DNA of 64,000 nt, from positions 1 to 64,000 of the forward strand of contig NZ_JACHFB010000001.1 of the NCBI RefSeq assembly GCF_014205885.1. Reading direction: 5' to 3'. The notes beneath the pieces were generated by a model. The model had not been told where the DNA came from and did no database searches. It saw only the letters and a list, made by a program, of their open reading frames with translations. The position numbers and the translations under genes are program-made. This document shows positions 50,207 through 59,944 of the stretch, in pieces; position 1 is the stretch's first letter; every line of letters begins with the position of its first letter. Source of the DNA: Borreliella californiensis. GTDB taxonomy: Bacteria; Spirochaetota; Spirochaetia; Borreliales; Borreliaceae.

Positions 50207-51028
50207 GTGTCTTTAAGGGTTTTAATTGCTGGTGAAGTTGTCGGCAAAGCCGGGATTATTGTTATAAAATCCTTTTTGTCATCCTTTAAGGTTGAAAAAA
50301 AGATCGATTTTGTAATATCTGGCAATAATTTTACTACAGGTTTAAGGGGGCTTGGCAAGAAGCATGCCTTTTTATTAAAAAAGTATGGAATTGATGTTTT
50401 AACTTTAGGTGAAAATGCTTTTGCAAGGTCTGATTTGTCTGATGACCTTGATAAGTATAATTTTATTTTAAAACCTTTAAATTGTCCTGCAAAATTAAAA
50501 GGATATTCTTATTTTATTTATAATGTTAATGGCAAAAAATTGGCTGTTATTAGGATTGTAGGTCAAACAGGAATAACCAAATATAAATTTAATCACCCTT
50601 TTTATAGTTTTGATTTTTTTTATCAAAGAATTAAAATGCAAACAAATAATATTATTGTTATTTTTGATTCAAATACTACAGCTGAAGTTAATGCTTTGTT
50701 TTTTTATCTAAAATCAAGAGTTAGTGCTTGTCTTGGAACCGGGAAGAGGATTTTAACAGCTGATTTGAGAATTTTAGATAATACTGCTATTATAACTGAT
50801 TTGGGCAGAGTTGGGAGTTTGGACAGTGTTATTGGATATTCTCCTGATTTAGAGGTGGATAAATTTTTGAAAGGATTTTTAAATCAGAGATTTAATGAAT
50901 CTTGGGAAGGCCTTGGTTTTAACGGCGTTTTAATTGATATAGATGAGAATGGGCATTCCTTTTCTGCAGAGACTGTTAGAGAATATATAGATTATAAATC
51001 AAGTTTAAAAGATGTGGATATTGTTTGA
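50207..51028 (+). CDS. YmdB-family (TIGR00282) metallophosphoesterase-like protein, metal site lost
   Basis: 273 residues from GTG at 50207, with GAGAGG 4-5 nt upstream. The fold and length match YmdB: LRVLIAGEVVGKAGI, FVISGNNFTTGLRGLG, LTLGENAFARSDL, SACLGTGKRILTADLRIL, IITDLGRVGSLDSVIGY. Compared with B. subtilis YmdB every metal ligand visible is changed: Asp8 to Glu, Glu39 to Asn, Asn67-His68 to Glu-Asn, His150 to Asp, His175 to Gly and His177 to Arg. It is thus probably a non-catalytic relative. It is downstream of the small membrane protein gene and upstream of murA. Confidence 0.82.
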   Translation: MSLRVLIAGEVVGKAGIIVIKSFLSSFKVEKKIDFVISGNNFTTGLRGLGKKHAFLLKKYGIDVLTLGENAFARSDLSDDLDKYNFILKPLNCPAKLKGYSYFIYNVNGKKLAVIRIVGQTGITKYKFNHPFYSFDFFYQRIKMQTNNIIVIFDSNTTAEVNALFFYLKSRVSACLGTGKRILTADLRILDNTAIITDLGRVGSLDSVIGYSPDLEVDKFLKGFLNQRFNESWEGLGFNGVLIDIDENGHSFSAETVREYIDYKSSLKDVDIV

Positions 51029-51117
51029 TATTTGTATCTTTAGATATTCTTTAAATTTTAATAATCTTATCTGCGTGATTTAATTTTATTAAGTTTTTAT
51101 GTATAGGAGGATGTATT

Positions 51118-52401
51118 GTGTATAGTTATCTTGTAGAAGGTGGTTATAAGATAGGTGGTCAAATTACAGCCAGTGGGAATAAGAATGCTGCTTTGCCTTG
51201 TATTTTTGCTGCTTTGCTTACTGATGAAGAGGTTATTTTAGAAAATATTCCGAATATTAATGATGTAAAAGTTGTTTTAGATATTTTAAGTGATATAGGA
51301 GTAGATATTGTAAGAGAGGGAAATACTTTAAAAATAAAAGTTTTAAATATTGTAAAAACAGAAATAGATTCCTCTCTTACGGATTTAATTAGGGCTTCCA
51401 TACTTTTATTGGGACCTTTTGTTTCTAGGTTTGGGAAAATAGATATGGCGCTTCCAGGAGGAGATGTGATTGGAAAGAGGCGACTTGATACTCATTTTTA
51501 TGGGCTTTGCAAGCTAGGGGCCAAATTAAGTACAAAAGACAGAAGGATTGTTTTAAAAGCTAATAAGCTTGTTGGAGCTGAAATGTTTTTAGATGAAGCT
51601 TCTGTTACAGCTACAGAAAATATCGTTATGGCTGCAGTTCTCGCTGAAGGAAATACCGTTATTATGAATGCTGCTTGTGAGCCACATGTTCAAGATTTAT
51701 GTAATATGTTAAATTCAATGGGCGCCAATATTTTAGGAATTGGTTCAAATATTTTAGAAATAAGGGGTGTGAAAAAATTAAGTGGGACCCTATTTAGAAT
51801 AGGAGCCGATTTCATGCAAGTTGGCTCTTTAATTAGCCTTGCTGCATTAACAGGGGGTGAGCTTGAAATTAAAAAAGCAGATCCCCATCATTTCAGATTA
51901 ATTAGGTATGTATATTCAAGACTTGGCATTAATTTCGAATATGACAGGGAAAATATATATGTAAAAGATAAACAAGAATTAAAAGTTAAGTTAGATTTTG
52001 GTGGACATATTCCAAAAATTGATGATGGTCCATGGCCAGCTTTTCCAACAGATCTTATGAGCATTATTATAGTCACTGCAACTCAAATAAAAGGCACAGT
52101 TTTGGTTTTTGAGAAGATGTTTGAATCTAGGATGTTTTTTGTAGATAAATTAATAAAAATGGGTGCTCGAATTGTGCTGTGCGATCCGCACCGTGTAGTA
52201 GTTACGGGTAAATCTCCTCTTAAAGGCAATGTCTTGTCTTCTCCAGATGTACGAGCGGGAATGTCTCTTCTTATTGCGGCTTTTGTTGCTGAAGGTCGCA
52301 GCGAGATTCAAAATGTTTATCAAATTGAAAGAGGATACGAAGATGTCGCTAGCAAATTAATTAATTTGGGTGCAAAAATCAAGAAAGTTAAAAGTCAATA
52401 A
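51118..52401 (+). CDS. murA: UDP-N-acetylglucosamine 1-carboxyvinyltransferase, fosfomycin-resistant type
   Basis: 427 residues, GTG start with AGGAGG 7 nt upstream. The EPSP-synthase fold begins YKIGGQITASGNKNAALP. The loop normally GGCAIGxRP reads ALPGGDVIGKRRLD, so the catalytic Cys is Asp116. Further blocks are EMFLDEASVTATENI and GIEVGPWPAFPTDL-like GPWPAFPTDLMS. MurA makes the first committed step of peptidoglycan synthesis from PEP and UDP-GlcNAc. Asp in place of Cys is known for B. burgdorferi and gives intrinsic fosfomycin resistance. Confidence 0.97.
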   Translation: MYSYLVEGGYKIGGQITASGNKNAALPCIFAALLTDEEVILENIPNINDVKVVLDILSDIGVDIVREGNTLKIKVLNIVKTEIDSSLTDLIRASILLLGPFVSRFGKIDMALPGGDVIGKRRLDTHFYGLCKLGAKLSTKDRRIVLKANKLVGAEMFLDEASVTATENIVMAAVLAEGNTVIMNAACEPHVQDLCNMLNSMGANILGIGSNILEIRGVKKLSGTLFRIGADFMQVGSLISLAALTGGELEIKKADPHHFRLIRYVYSRLGINFEYDRENIYVKDKQELKVKLDFGGHIPKIDDGPWPAFPTDLMSIIIVTATQIKGTVLVFEKMFESRMFFVDKLIKMGARIVLCDPHRVVVTGKSPLKGNVLSSPDVRAGMSLLIAAFVAEGRSEIQNVYQIERGYEDVASKLINLGAKIKKVKSQ

Positions 52402-52934
52402 CTTGGTGTTGAGCTTTATCATATGTGTGATTTATGGAAAATGTTTTTAATAGAAGATAGAAATAAGATATTTTTAAGAGGTTGAATTATGAATAAAAAT
52501 ATATTACATTAATTTCTATTGTTGGTATTTTTTAACTAATATTGTTAATTTTTTATATTTTATAGTTTAGATATTTTAGTGTAAAAAATAATATTGAAAG
52601 ATTGATAAAAATTTGCAGAGTGGCGTTTCTGATTTTGAATTTTTGCTTTTATAATATTAGTTATTCTTTTAAATAAAGTATTTATTTTTCTGCTTTAATT
52701 TGTAAGAATGGCTTTAATTTTTCTGTTTTTGGTTATGATTTTTTGGTGTGGCATGTTAATAGATTTTGTTTATATCTTATCCATTTAATGTATAACATGT
52801 GACTGTTAATTGTTTTGACGCTATATATTAATTTTTAGTTTTTTAAATTAAGAATTAAATACTTTTTTATTACTGATGAATAAATTTGATTTTAGATTTT
52901 TTATAAAAAATATTTTAGATGGGGATAAAATTTT
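52402..52934. other. 533-nt intergenic region with a possible decayed small gene
   Basis: After murA the text AAGAGG-N6-ATG at about 52490 looks like a proper translation start, but the frame closes after seven codons. Two other frames just after it would read TLISIVGIF and then LTNIVNFLYFIV, so a hydrophobic leader appears to be broken by two shifts. The remainder is very AT-rich with no coding potential I can support. TATAAC-like hexamers upstream of the MATE gene cannot be told from background. Confidence 0.35.
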
Positions 52935-54299
52935 ATGTTTGCAGATAAGAGCAAGACTAGGGAATTAATATTAAATGGCAATTTATATAAGGTTCTTTTT
53001 TTAATAAGTTTTCCTATTGTTATAACTAATATTATTCAAGCTTTTTATGATCTTACCGATATGTTTTATGTTGGCAAGCTTGGAGCTATGCCGTTGTCAG
53101 CGCTTTCACTTGCTGGTCCTATAAATTTTTTTATTATGGCTATTGCTATGGGAATGGCTACAGGAAGCATTTCTTTGATGTCAAAATGCATAGGAGAGGG
53201 AAATTTTTCTCGTTTTTCAAGGTATGCCGGGCAACTTATTGCTTTAAACTTTGCTTTATCCTTATTTGTGACCATTTGTGCTTTTTTTTTTATTGAGCAT
53301 CTTTTAGATTTGTTGGGTGTAAAGGGGGAGCTTAAAGAACTCTCAAGAGTTTATTTTTATGTGACAATTTTTGGAATACCCACTATGTTTTTAAGTATTT
53401 CAATTACATATATTTTAAACGCTCAGGGAGAAACTATCCTTTCAATGATAATAGTTATATTTGCTAATATTGTCAATTTTATTCTTGATCCAATTTTAAT
53501 ATTTAGTTTTAATATGGGTATTACTGGGGCTGCTTGGGCCACTTTATTTTCAAAATTGTTAACTGTTGCTTTTTATTTATTTTTGACTTACGGGTTAAAT
53601 TATGGATTAAAAATTCATCTGAAGGATTTAGTGGTAGATATAAGATTTATTAAAGAAATTGTTAATTTGGGATTGCCTTCAGCTTTTGGGCAAATAATGG
53701 TTTCGTTATCTTTTTTTATTTTCAATTATATAGTTATTGAGATTAGTCCGAAATTTTTGGCAGCGTATGGACTTACAAACACCATTATTTCTTTTTTATT
53801 TCTTCCTGCTATGGGAATTGGTACTGGAATTATTTCAATTGTTGGTCAAAATCTTGGTGCCAAGAAAATAAATAGGGTGGGGGAAGTTTTGAAAAAGGGG
53901 TTTTTTATTTCTTTAGCAATTTTATTAATAATAAATTCAATTGTTATTTTTAATAAACAGTTTATACTAAGGTTGTTTACAAATGATTTAGAAGTTTTAA
54001 ATTATGCCAATAATTATTTATTGTTAACAACTATTGGTACTTTTGGATATGGACTCCAACAAGTATTTTTTGGAGGACTTATTGGGTCTGGTAGGACAAA
54101 AATTGCAATGATTGTTATTTTTATTAGATTGTGGCTTATTCGTCTTCCAGTAGTTTTTATTTTTCAATATTTTGGCATAATTGAAAATTCTTTAGGTTAT
54201 GCTTTTATAATTTCAAATTATTTGGCAATTATAATTTTATTTGCAGTTACTTGCACTCGTTATTGGGCTAAGCCCATTTTAATTAAAAAATACAAATAG
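52935..54299 (+). CDS. MATE family multidrug/cation exporter
   Basis: 454 residues with 12 hydrophobic segments. MATE motifs are ISFPIVITNIIQAFYDLTDMFYVG in the first helices, LAGPINFFIMAIAMGMATG, and ITGAAWATLFSKL in the middle. The repeat in the second half contains FGQIMVSLSFFIFNYIV and GIGTGIISIVGQNLGAK. It belongs to the NorM/DinF group, exchanging Na+ or H+ for organic cations. Ribosome site ATGGGG is poor. It appears monocistronic. Confidence 0.9.
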   Translation: MFADKSKTRELILNGNLYKVLFLISFPIVITNIIQAFYDLTDMFYVGKLGAMPLSALSLAGPINFFIMAIAMGMATGSISLMSKCIGEGNFSRFSRYAGQLIALNFALSLFVTICAFFFIEHLLDLLGVKGELKELSRVYFYVTIFGIPTMFLSISITYILNAQGETILSMIIVIFANIVNFILDPILIFSFNMGITGAAWATLFSKLLTVAFYLFLTYGLNYGLKIHLKDLVVDIRFIKEIVNLGLPSAFGQIMVSLSFFIFNYIVIEISPKFLAAYGLTNTIISFLFLPAMGIGTGIISIVGQNLGAKKINRVGEVLKKGFFISLAILLIINSIVIFNKQFILRLFTNDLEVLNYANNYLLLTTIGTFGYGLQQVFFGGLIGSGRTKIAMIVIFIRLWLIRLPVVFIFQYFGIIENSLGYAFIISNYLAIIILFAVTCTRYWAKPILIKKYK

Positions 54300-54392
54300 T
54301 AATGAAGATTTATGTGTATGTATTTTGCCAAAGCAAATAGCTAATTTATTTTTAATAATTTTAATATTTTAGTTTTAAATCATTTATCTTTG

Positions 54393-54782
54393 TTATTGTT
54401 TTTCAAAAATATATAATGTGTTTTTTCTTTTAGTGTTGATTTTAGTTTTTAAATGAAAAGTTTTTGTCTCAAGTCCATTAAGTTTTTCTCTAATTAATTC
54501 ACCTGTTTTGCTGCCTTCTTTAAAAATTGCCAATGAATTTGCATTTATATCTTCTGTACTTTTATTTTTAAGAGTAATTATTAGATTATTTTTGCTGTCG
54601 GATTTGTAGTTTACTATTTCTATTTTTTTGTTGGGTTTTATATTGCTAATAAGATAGGTAATTTCTTTTGCATTTTCTTTTGATTTTATTGTGCTTGTTT
54701 TCATGCAAGATACAAAAACAATTGAAATGCTATAAATTGCAAGTATTAGTAGTAATTTAAGCTTAAATTTTTGAGCTTTCAT
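54393..54782 (-). CDS. Small predicted lipoprotein, unknown
   Basis: 129 residues. The signal KAQKFKLKLLLILAIYSISIVFVSC ends in lipobox FVSC in its last four residues. The mature 100 residues are basic and strand-rich (IEIVNYKSDSKNNLIITLKN), compatible with a small immunoglobulin-like fold, but I recognise no family. It is alone on the minus strand and converges with the MATE gene. AAAGGAT precedes the ATG. Confidence 0.7.
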   Translation of the reverse strand: MKAQKFKLKLLLILAIYSISIVFVSCMKTSTIKSKENAKEITYLISNIKPNKKIEIVNYKSDSKNNLIITLKNKSTEDINANSLAIFKEGSKTGELIREKLNGLETKTFHLKTKINTKRKNTLYIFEKQ

Positions 54783-55057
54783 CCTTTTTATTATATTTTT
54801 TTATTTGAGTAGTGTTAACTTTTTTGATAAATAAAGGTGTTTGATCAATTTTAAATAGCTGCTAGATTTCAAAAAGTATTTACTATTGCTTTGAATTTTG
54901 TGTTTTTGAATGTACTGGTAGAGCATTACTTATTAAATGGTTGGTTTTAAAGCTTTATTTTTCAGCATTTTGTGCTTTTTTTTAATTAATATAAAGTTTA
55001 TTTTAATTTTTGATGCTATTATATGTGTGGTTAATTGAGTTTAAAAGTTTAAGTGTA

Positions 55058-55086
55058 TTGACTATATTTTATAAAATGTGTAGAAT
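55058..55086 (+). promoter_or_regulatory. Putative tuf/S10 operon promoter
   Basis: TTGACT (55058-55063), a 17-nt spacer and TAGAAT (55081-55086). This gives a leader of about 170 nt before tuf. The leader holds no open frame. The rest of 54783-55057 shows nothing else clear. Confidence 0.75.
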
Positions 55087-55263
55087 TTTAAAGCTATTAA
55101 AATTTTTTAGAAAAACACGTGTAGTGCGGGTCAATTTCTAAAAATGGATTTTTTATTTTTTTTATTATTTGTAGCTATTTTCTTATTTTAATAAGAATAA
55201 ATTTTTTAAAGAAGAGATTAAATGTAAGTAGCTATTTAGAATGTGCAATTTAGGAGGTTAGTC

Positions 55264-56448
55264 ATGGCAAAAGAAGTTTTTCAAAGAACAAAGCCACACA
55301 TGAATGTTGGGACAATAGGTCATGTTGATCATGGTAAAACAACATTAACAGCGGCCATTAGTATTTATTGTTCAAAATTAAATAAAGATGCAAAAGCATT
55401 AAAGTATGAAGACATTGATAATGCACCTGAGGAGAAAGCAAGAGGAATAACAATTAATGCTAGGCATATTGAATACGAAACAGTTAATAGACATTATGCT
55501 CATGTAGATTGTCCAGGCCATGCTGATTATATAAAAAATATGATTACAGGAGCAGCTCAAATGGATGCAGCTATACTTTTAGTTGCTGCTGATAGTGGTG
55601 CTGAGCCTCAAACAAAAGAGCATTTGCTTCTTGCTCAAAGAATGGGAATAAAGAAAATAATAGTTTTTTTAAATAAATTAGACTTAGCAGATCCTGAACT
55701 TGTTGAGCTTGTTGAAGTTGAAGTTTTAGAGCTTGTTGAAAAATATGGTTTTTCGGCTGATACTCCAATAATAAAGGGTTCGGCTTTTGGAGCTATGTCA
55801 AATCCAGAAGATCCTGAATCTACAAAATGCGTTAAAGAACTTCTTGAATCTATGGATAATTATTTTGATCTTCCAGAAAGAGATATTGACAAACCGTTTT
55901 TGCTTGCTGTTGAAGATGTATTTTCTATTTCAGGAAGAGGTACTGTTGCTACTGGGCGTATTGAAAGAGGTGTTATTAAAGTTGGCCAAGAAGTTGAAAT
56001 AGTTGGTATTAAAGAAACCAGAAAAACTACTGTTACTGGTGTTGAAATGTTCCAGAAAATTCTTGAGCAGGGTCAAGCGGGAGATAATGTTGGGCTTCTT
56101 TTAAGAGGAGTTGATAAAAAAGATATTGAAAGAGGACAAGTTTTGTCAGCTCCAGGTACAATTACTCCACACAAGAAGTTCAAAGCTTCAATTTATTGTT
56201 TAACTAAAGAAGAAGGCGGTAGGCACAAGCCATTTTTCCCAGGTTATAGACCACAGTTCTTTTTTAGAACAACCGATGTTACCGGAGTTGTTGCTTTAGA
56301 GGGAAAAGAAATGGTTATGCCGGGTGATAATGTTGATATTGTTGTTGAGCTGATCTCTTCAATAGCTATGGATAAGAATGTAGAATTTGCTGTTCGAGAA
56401 GGTGGGAGAACTGTTGCTTCAGGAAGAATTCTTGAGATATTGGAATAG
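55264..56448 (+). CDS. tuf: Elongation factor Tu
   Basis: GTPase of 394 residues from the ATG at 55264, chosen because GGAGG lies 6 nt upstream and [20 protein letters not shown] is the conserved start; the frame is open back to 55243. G1 is GHVDHGKT, G3 DCPGHADY and G4 NKLD. The effector loop is [13 protein letters not shown]. Domains II and III carry [13 protein letters not shown] and the C-terminal [10 protein letters not shown]. It delivers aminoacyl-tRNA to the ribosome. It heads the S10 operon without fusA, rpsL or rpsG beside it. Confidence 0.98.
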   Translation: MAKEVFQRTKPHMNVGTIGHVDHGKTTLTAAISIYCSKLNKDAKALKYEDIDNAPEEKARGITINARHIEYETVNRHYAHVDCPGHADYIKNMITGAAQMDAAILLVAADSGAEPQTKEHLLLAQRMGIKKIIVFLNKLDLADPELVELVEVEVLELVEKYGFSADTPIIKGSAFGAMSNPEDPESTKCVKELLESMDNYFDLPERDIDKPFLLAVEDVFSISGRGTVATGRIERGVIKVGQEVEIVGIKETRKTTVTGVEMFQKILEQGQAGDNVGLLLRGVDKKDIERGQVLSAPGTITPHKKFKASIYCLTKEEGGRHKPFFPGYRPQFFFRTTDVTGVVALEGKEMVMPGDNVDIVVELISSIAMDKNVEFAVREGGRTVASGRILEILE

Positions 56449-56501
56449 GTTAAGAGACTTTAAGGATATATTTAATACTCTTTAAAGTTTAGGAGAATAA
56501 A

Positions 56502-56813
56502 TTGATTGCTAAAGATAAGATACGTGTAAGATTATTTAGTTTTGATGTTAAAATATTAGACCAGAGTGCCGAATCTATTGTTAAAGCTGTTCAGAAGGCC
56601 AAGGCTCAGATTAAGGGACCAATTCCTTTGCCGACAAAAATAAAAAAATATACTGTTTTACGTTCTCCTCATGTCAATAAAAAATCAAGAGAGCAATTTG
56701 AGATGAGAACTCATAAAAGGCTTATTGATATCTTAGAGCCTACTTCTGCTTTAATGGACTCTTTAATGAAATTAGAGCTTCCAGCAGGTGTTGAGGTAGA
56801 TATTAAGCAGTAA
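56502..56813 (+). CDS. rpsJ: 30S ribosomal protein S10
   Basis: A 103-residue protein with TTG start and AGGAGA upstream. [20 protein letters not shown] is the S10 start, and [29 protein letters not shown] spans the long ribosome loop that also binds NusB (in two overlapping parts). First ribosomal gene after tuf, gap 53 nt. Confidence 0.97.
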
Positions 56814-56848
56814 ATGATATTTTAAGTATATGAATTTGAGGTGTTTTA

Positions 56849-57469
56849 ATGTTGGGATTGATTGGAAAAAAAGTTGGCATGACTCAGATATTTCAGAAAA
56901 ATGGCATTGTGGTTCCTGTTACTGTTATAGAGTTTCAGCCCAATTATATTATAGGGAAGAAAACAGTCGATAGAGATGGTTATAGCGCTCTTATAGCAGG
57001 TTCTGTTGATCTTAAGAGTTCTAAAATTTCAAAGCCTATAAAAGGTCAATATAAAAATTTAAAAGATATTGAGCCTAAAAAATATGTGATAGAGCTTAAG
57101 GGGCTTGATGGGTATGACGCTGGTGATGAGATTAAGGTTGATGTTTTTAAGTTAGTTAAGTATGTAGATGTTACAGGTATTACTAAAGGCAAGGGTTTTC
57201 AAGGGGCTATGAAAAGGCATAATTTTAGTGGTGGACCATCTTCTCATGGATCAAAATTTCATAGACATCTTGGTGGAACAGGACAAGCTACTACTCCTGC
57301 AAGAACATTTAAAGGGACCAAAATGGCTGGTAGAATGGGTGGAAATCAACAAACTATTCAAAATCTTGAAGTTGTTTTAATTGATGAAGAAAAGAGAGCC
57401 CTTCTAGTAAAAGGGGCTGTGCCTGGCGCTAAGGGTTCTTTTGTTGTTGTTAAGAAATCTAAAAAGTAG
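56849..57469 (+). CDS. rplC: 50S ribosomal protein L3
   Basis: 206 residues. The start LGLIGKKVGMTQIF is diagnostic of L3. The long central finger contains GGPSSHGSKFHRHLGGTGQA, with the Gln that PrmB methylates in many bacteria, and GRMGGNQQTIQNLEV follows. L3 initiates 50S assembly near the 23S 3' end. GAGGTG precedes the ATG. Confidence 0.97.
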   Translation: MLGLIGKKVGMTQIFQKNGIVVPVTVIEFQPNYIIGKKTVDRDGYSALIAGSVDLKSSKISKPIKGQYKNLKDIEPKKYVIELKGLDGYDAGDEIKVDVFKLVKYVDVTGITKGKGFQGAMKRHNFSGGPSSHGSKFHRHLGGTGQATTPARTFKGTKMAGRMGGNQQTIQNLEVVLIDEEKRALLVKGAVPGAKGSFVVVKKSKK

Positions 57470-57478
57470 GTATTTAGT

Positions 57479-58108
57479 ATGGAAAGAAAAGTTTTTTCTA
57501 AAGATGGGAAAGAGATTGGAACGATAAATTTGGATGATAGAGTTTTTAATATAGAAATTAGTCATGGGTCTATTTACAATGCTATAAAAAATGAGTTGTC
57601 TAATCTTAGGGTTGGAACATCTTCAACTAAAACCAGATCAGAGGTCAGGGGAAGCTCTAAAAAGCCTTGGAAGCAAAAAGGAACCGGTAGAGCTAGAGTT
57701 GGTACAAAGCGAAATCCAGTTTGGATTGGCGGAGGCGTAGCATTGGGGCCAAAGCCTAGGGATTATAGCTATAGATTGCCTAAAAAGGTAAAAAAGCTTG
57801 CATTTAAGTCTGTATTAAGTTTGCGTGCTGCTGATGAAAATAGTTTTAAAGTTATTGAGAATTTTAATGTTGAATCTGGAAAAACTAAAGATCTTGCGGT
57901 AATAATAAAAAATTTTGCAAGTTTTAATGGTAAGGTAGTTATTCTTTTGGGCAATGATGATCAGATGATAAAAAGGGCTGGTAAAAATATAAGAGATTTA
58001 AAGATTTTGTCTTTTGATAAACTTAGGGTTGTTGATTTGTTTTATGCTAAGAATTTAATAGCTTTAGAATCTGCTGTTAACAAGCTCAATGAGTTTTACA
58101 TTAATTAA
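57479..58108 (+). CDS. rplD: 50S ribosomal protein L4
   Basis: 209 residues. The loop reaching the exit tunnel includes TKTRSEVRGSSKKPWKQKG and TGRARVGTKRNPVWIGGG, as in L4. C-terminal domain LRVVDLFYAKNLIA. In enteric bacteria L4 represses its own operon; no equivalent leader hairpin is evident here. It starts 9 nt after rplC. Confidence 0.97.
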   Translation: MERKVFSKDGKEIGTINLDDRVFNIEISHGSIYNAIKNELSNLRVGTSSTKTRSEVRGSSKKPWKQKGTGRARVGTKRNPVWIGGGVALGPKPRDYSYRLPKKVKKLAFKSVLSLRAADENSFKVIENFNVESGKTKDLAVIIKNFASFNGKVVILLGNDDQMIKRAGKNIRDLKILSFDKLRVVDLFYAKNLIALESAVNKLNEFYIN

Positions 58109-58132
58109 ATAAAAAGGATGTTGAGGATAAGT

Positions 58133-58429
58133 ATGAAGGCTTATGATATAATAGTTTCACCTATGCTTACTGAAAAAACCAATACTCAAAGGGAAAGTAT
58201 TAATGTTTATGTTTTTAAGGTTAATAAAAGGGCAAATAAAAAAGAGGTTGGTGCAGCAATAAAAGAACTTTTCAATGTTACTCCAGTATCGTGTAATTTG
58301 CTCAATATTAAAAGTAAGGCCAAGGTTGTGATGTCTAGAAAGGGGTATCCTATAGGTAAGGGAAAAACTTCTTCATGGAAGAAGGCATATGTTTATCTCG
58401 AAAAGGAAGATAAAATAGATATTTTTTAG
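58133..58429 (+). CDS. rplW: 50S ribosomal protein L23
   Basis: 98 residues from ATG 58133, with GAGGA upstream; the frame also opens at 58118. MKAYDIIVSPMLTEK is the L23 start, and NKRANKKEVGAAIKELF the first helix. L23 lies at the tunnel exit and docks SRP and trigger factor. Confidence 0.95.
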   Translation: MKAYDIIVSPMLTEKTNTQRESINVYVFKVNKRANKKEVGAAIKELFNVTPVSCNLLNIKSKAKVVMSRKGYPIGKGKTSSWKKAYVYLEKEDKIDIF

Positions 58430-58450
58430 TGGTTTTGGAGAAAAATAAAT

Positions 58451-59284
58451 ATGGGTATTAAGACTTATAAGCCAAAAACTTCTTCTTTGCGCTATAAGAC
58501 GACTTTATCTTTTGATGATTTGAGCAAAGGTAACGATCCTTTGAAATCTTTAACAAAAGGTAAGAAATTTAGATCGGGCAGAGATTCTTCTGGCAGAATT
58601 AGTGTTAGAAGAAGAGGTGGTGGACATAAGAGAAGGTATAGGTTGATCGATTTTAATCGAAGAGATAAATTTAGCGTTCCTGCTCGAGTTTCTTCTATTG
58701 AATATGATCCCAATAGAAGTGCTAATATAGCTTTGCTTATTTATAAAGATGGAGAAAAAAGGTATATTATTTCTCCTAAAGGCATTAAGGTTGGAGATGT
58801 TTTGGAAAGTGGTCCAAATGCCCCAATTAAAATTGGCAATGCCTTGCCTCTTGAAAATATTCCTATTGGAAGAACTGTTCACAATATTGAGCTTAATGTG
58901 GGAAAAGGTGGACAGCTTATAAGAAGTGCTGGTGGATATGCTATGATACTTGCTTCTGACGGGAATTATGTTACTGTAAAATTATCATCCGGTGAGGTGA
59001 GATTGATTTTTAAAAAATGTATTGCAACAATTGGTGAAATTGGAAATGAAGATTATGCCAATATTTCTATAGGTAAAGCTGGTAAAAGTAGGTGGCTTGG
59101 TAGAAGGCCTAAGGTTAGAGGCGTTGCTATGAATCCTGTTGACCATCCGCATGGTGGTGGTGAAGGAAAAACTTCTGGAGGTCGCCATCCTGTGTCTCCT
59201 TGGGGACAGCCCACTAAGGGCTATAAGACTCGCAAGAAGAAGAGATATTCAGATAAGTTTATTATTAAAAGAAGAAATAAATAG
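58451..59284 (+). CDS. rplB: 50S ribosomal protein L2
   Basis: 277 residues. N-terminal [24 protein letters not shown], and the C-terminal segment [15 protein letters not shown], which holds the conserved His near the peptidyl transferase centre. Needed for subunit joining and peptidyl transfer. Confidence 0.98.
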   Translation: MGIKTYKPKTSSLRYKTTLSFDDLSKGNDPLKSLTKGKKFRSGRDSSGRISVRRRGGGHKRRYRLIDFNRRDKFSVPARVSSIEYDPNRSANIALLIYKDGEKRYIISPKGIKVGDVLESGPNAPIKIGNALPLENIPIGRTVHNIELNVGKGGQLIRSAGGYAMILASDGNYVTVKLSSGEVRLIFKKCIATIGEIGNEDYANISIGKAGKSRWLGRRPKVRGVAMNPVDHPHGGGEGKTSGGRHPVSPWGQPTKGYKTRKKKRYSDKFIIKRRNK

Positions 59285-59293
59285 GAGAGTATA

Positions 59294-59572
59294 GTGGCAA
59301 GATCTATTAAAAAAGGGCCTTTTATAGAAAAGAGTCTTTATCAAAAAGTTTTATCATCTTTTGGAAGTGAGAAGAGGGTTGTTATTAAAACTTACTCCAG
59401 ATCTTCAACAATAATTCCTGAAATGGTAAGCCTTACTATATCTGTTTACAATGGCAAAACTTTTATACCTATTTATATTACTGAGGATCTTGTGGGGCAT
59501 AAGCTTGGCGAGTTTTCACCTACAAGGATTTTTAGAGGCCATGCTAAGTCAGACAAAAAGGGAAGGAAATAA
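59294..59572 (+). CDS. rpsS: 30S ribosomal protein S19
   Basis: 92 residues, GTG start with AGGAGAG upstream. ARSIKKGPFIEKSLYQKV and the C-terminal GHKLGEFSPTRIFRGHAK are typical of S19, which contacts S13 and tRNA at the subunit head. Gap 9 nt after rplB. Confidence 0.97.
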   Translation: MARSIKKGPFIEKSLYQKVLSSFGSEKRVVIKTYSRSSTIIPEMVSLTISVYNGKTFIPIYITEDLVGHKLGEFSPTRIFRGHAKSDKKGRK

Positions 59573-59578
59573 GTAGTT

Positions 59579-59941
59579 ATGTTGGTAAATAGAAGATATA
59601 CAGCAAGGGGTAAAAATTTGCCCTCTTCTCCAAAAAAAGTTAGGCCAATAGCTGACAATATACGGGGGGAGTCTTATATTAAAGCTATTGCAGTGCTTTG
59701 TTCTATGCCTAATAAAGGAGCTAAGCTTTTAGAAAAAGTTGTTAAATCAGCAGCATCAAATGCAATGTATCACAATAAAAATCTTTCCGAAGACATGATA
59801 TTTGTAAAAACAGTTATGGTTGATGATGGGCGTCGTCGTAAAAAGATTTGGCCTAGAGCCAGGGGTAGGGCTGATAGGCTTGTTAATAGAAATTGTCATA
59901 TTTTTGTTGAAGTTGATGAAAAAAAAGATATTAAAGGATAA
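59579..59941 (+). CDS. rplV: 50S ribosomal protein L22
   Basis: 120 residues. SSPKKVRPIADNIRGESY is the conserved helix; the hairpin that reaches the exit tunnel contains GRRRKKIWPRARGRADR. Lys/Arg residues of that loop are macrolide-relevant in other bacteria. It lies 6 nt after rpsS and 3 nt before rpsC. Confidence 0.97.
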   Translation: MLVNRRYTARGKNLPSSPKKVRPIADNIRGESYIKAIAVLCSMPNKGAKLLEKVVKSAASNAMYHNKNLSEDMIFVKTVMVDDGRRRKKIWPRARGRADRLVNRNCHIFVEVDEKKDIKG

Positions 59942-59944
59942 AGT

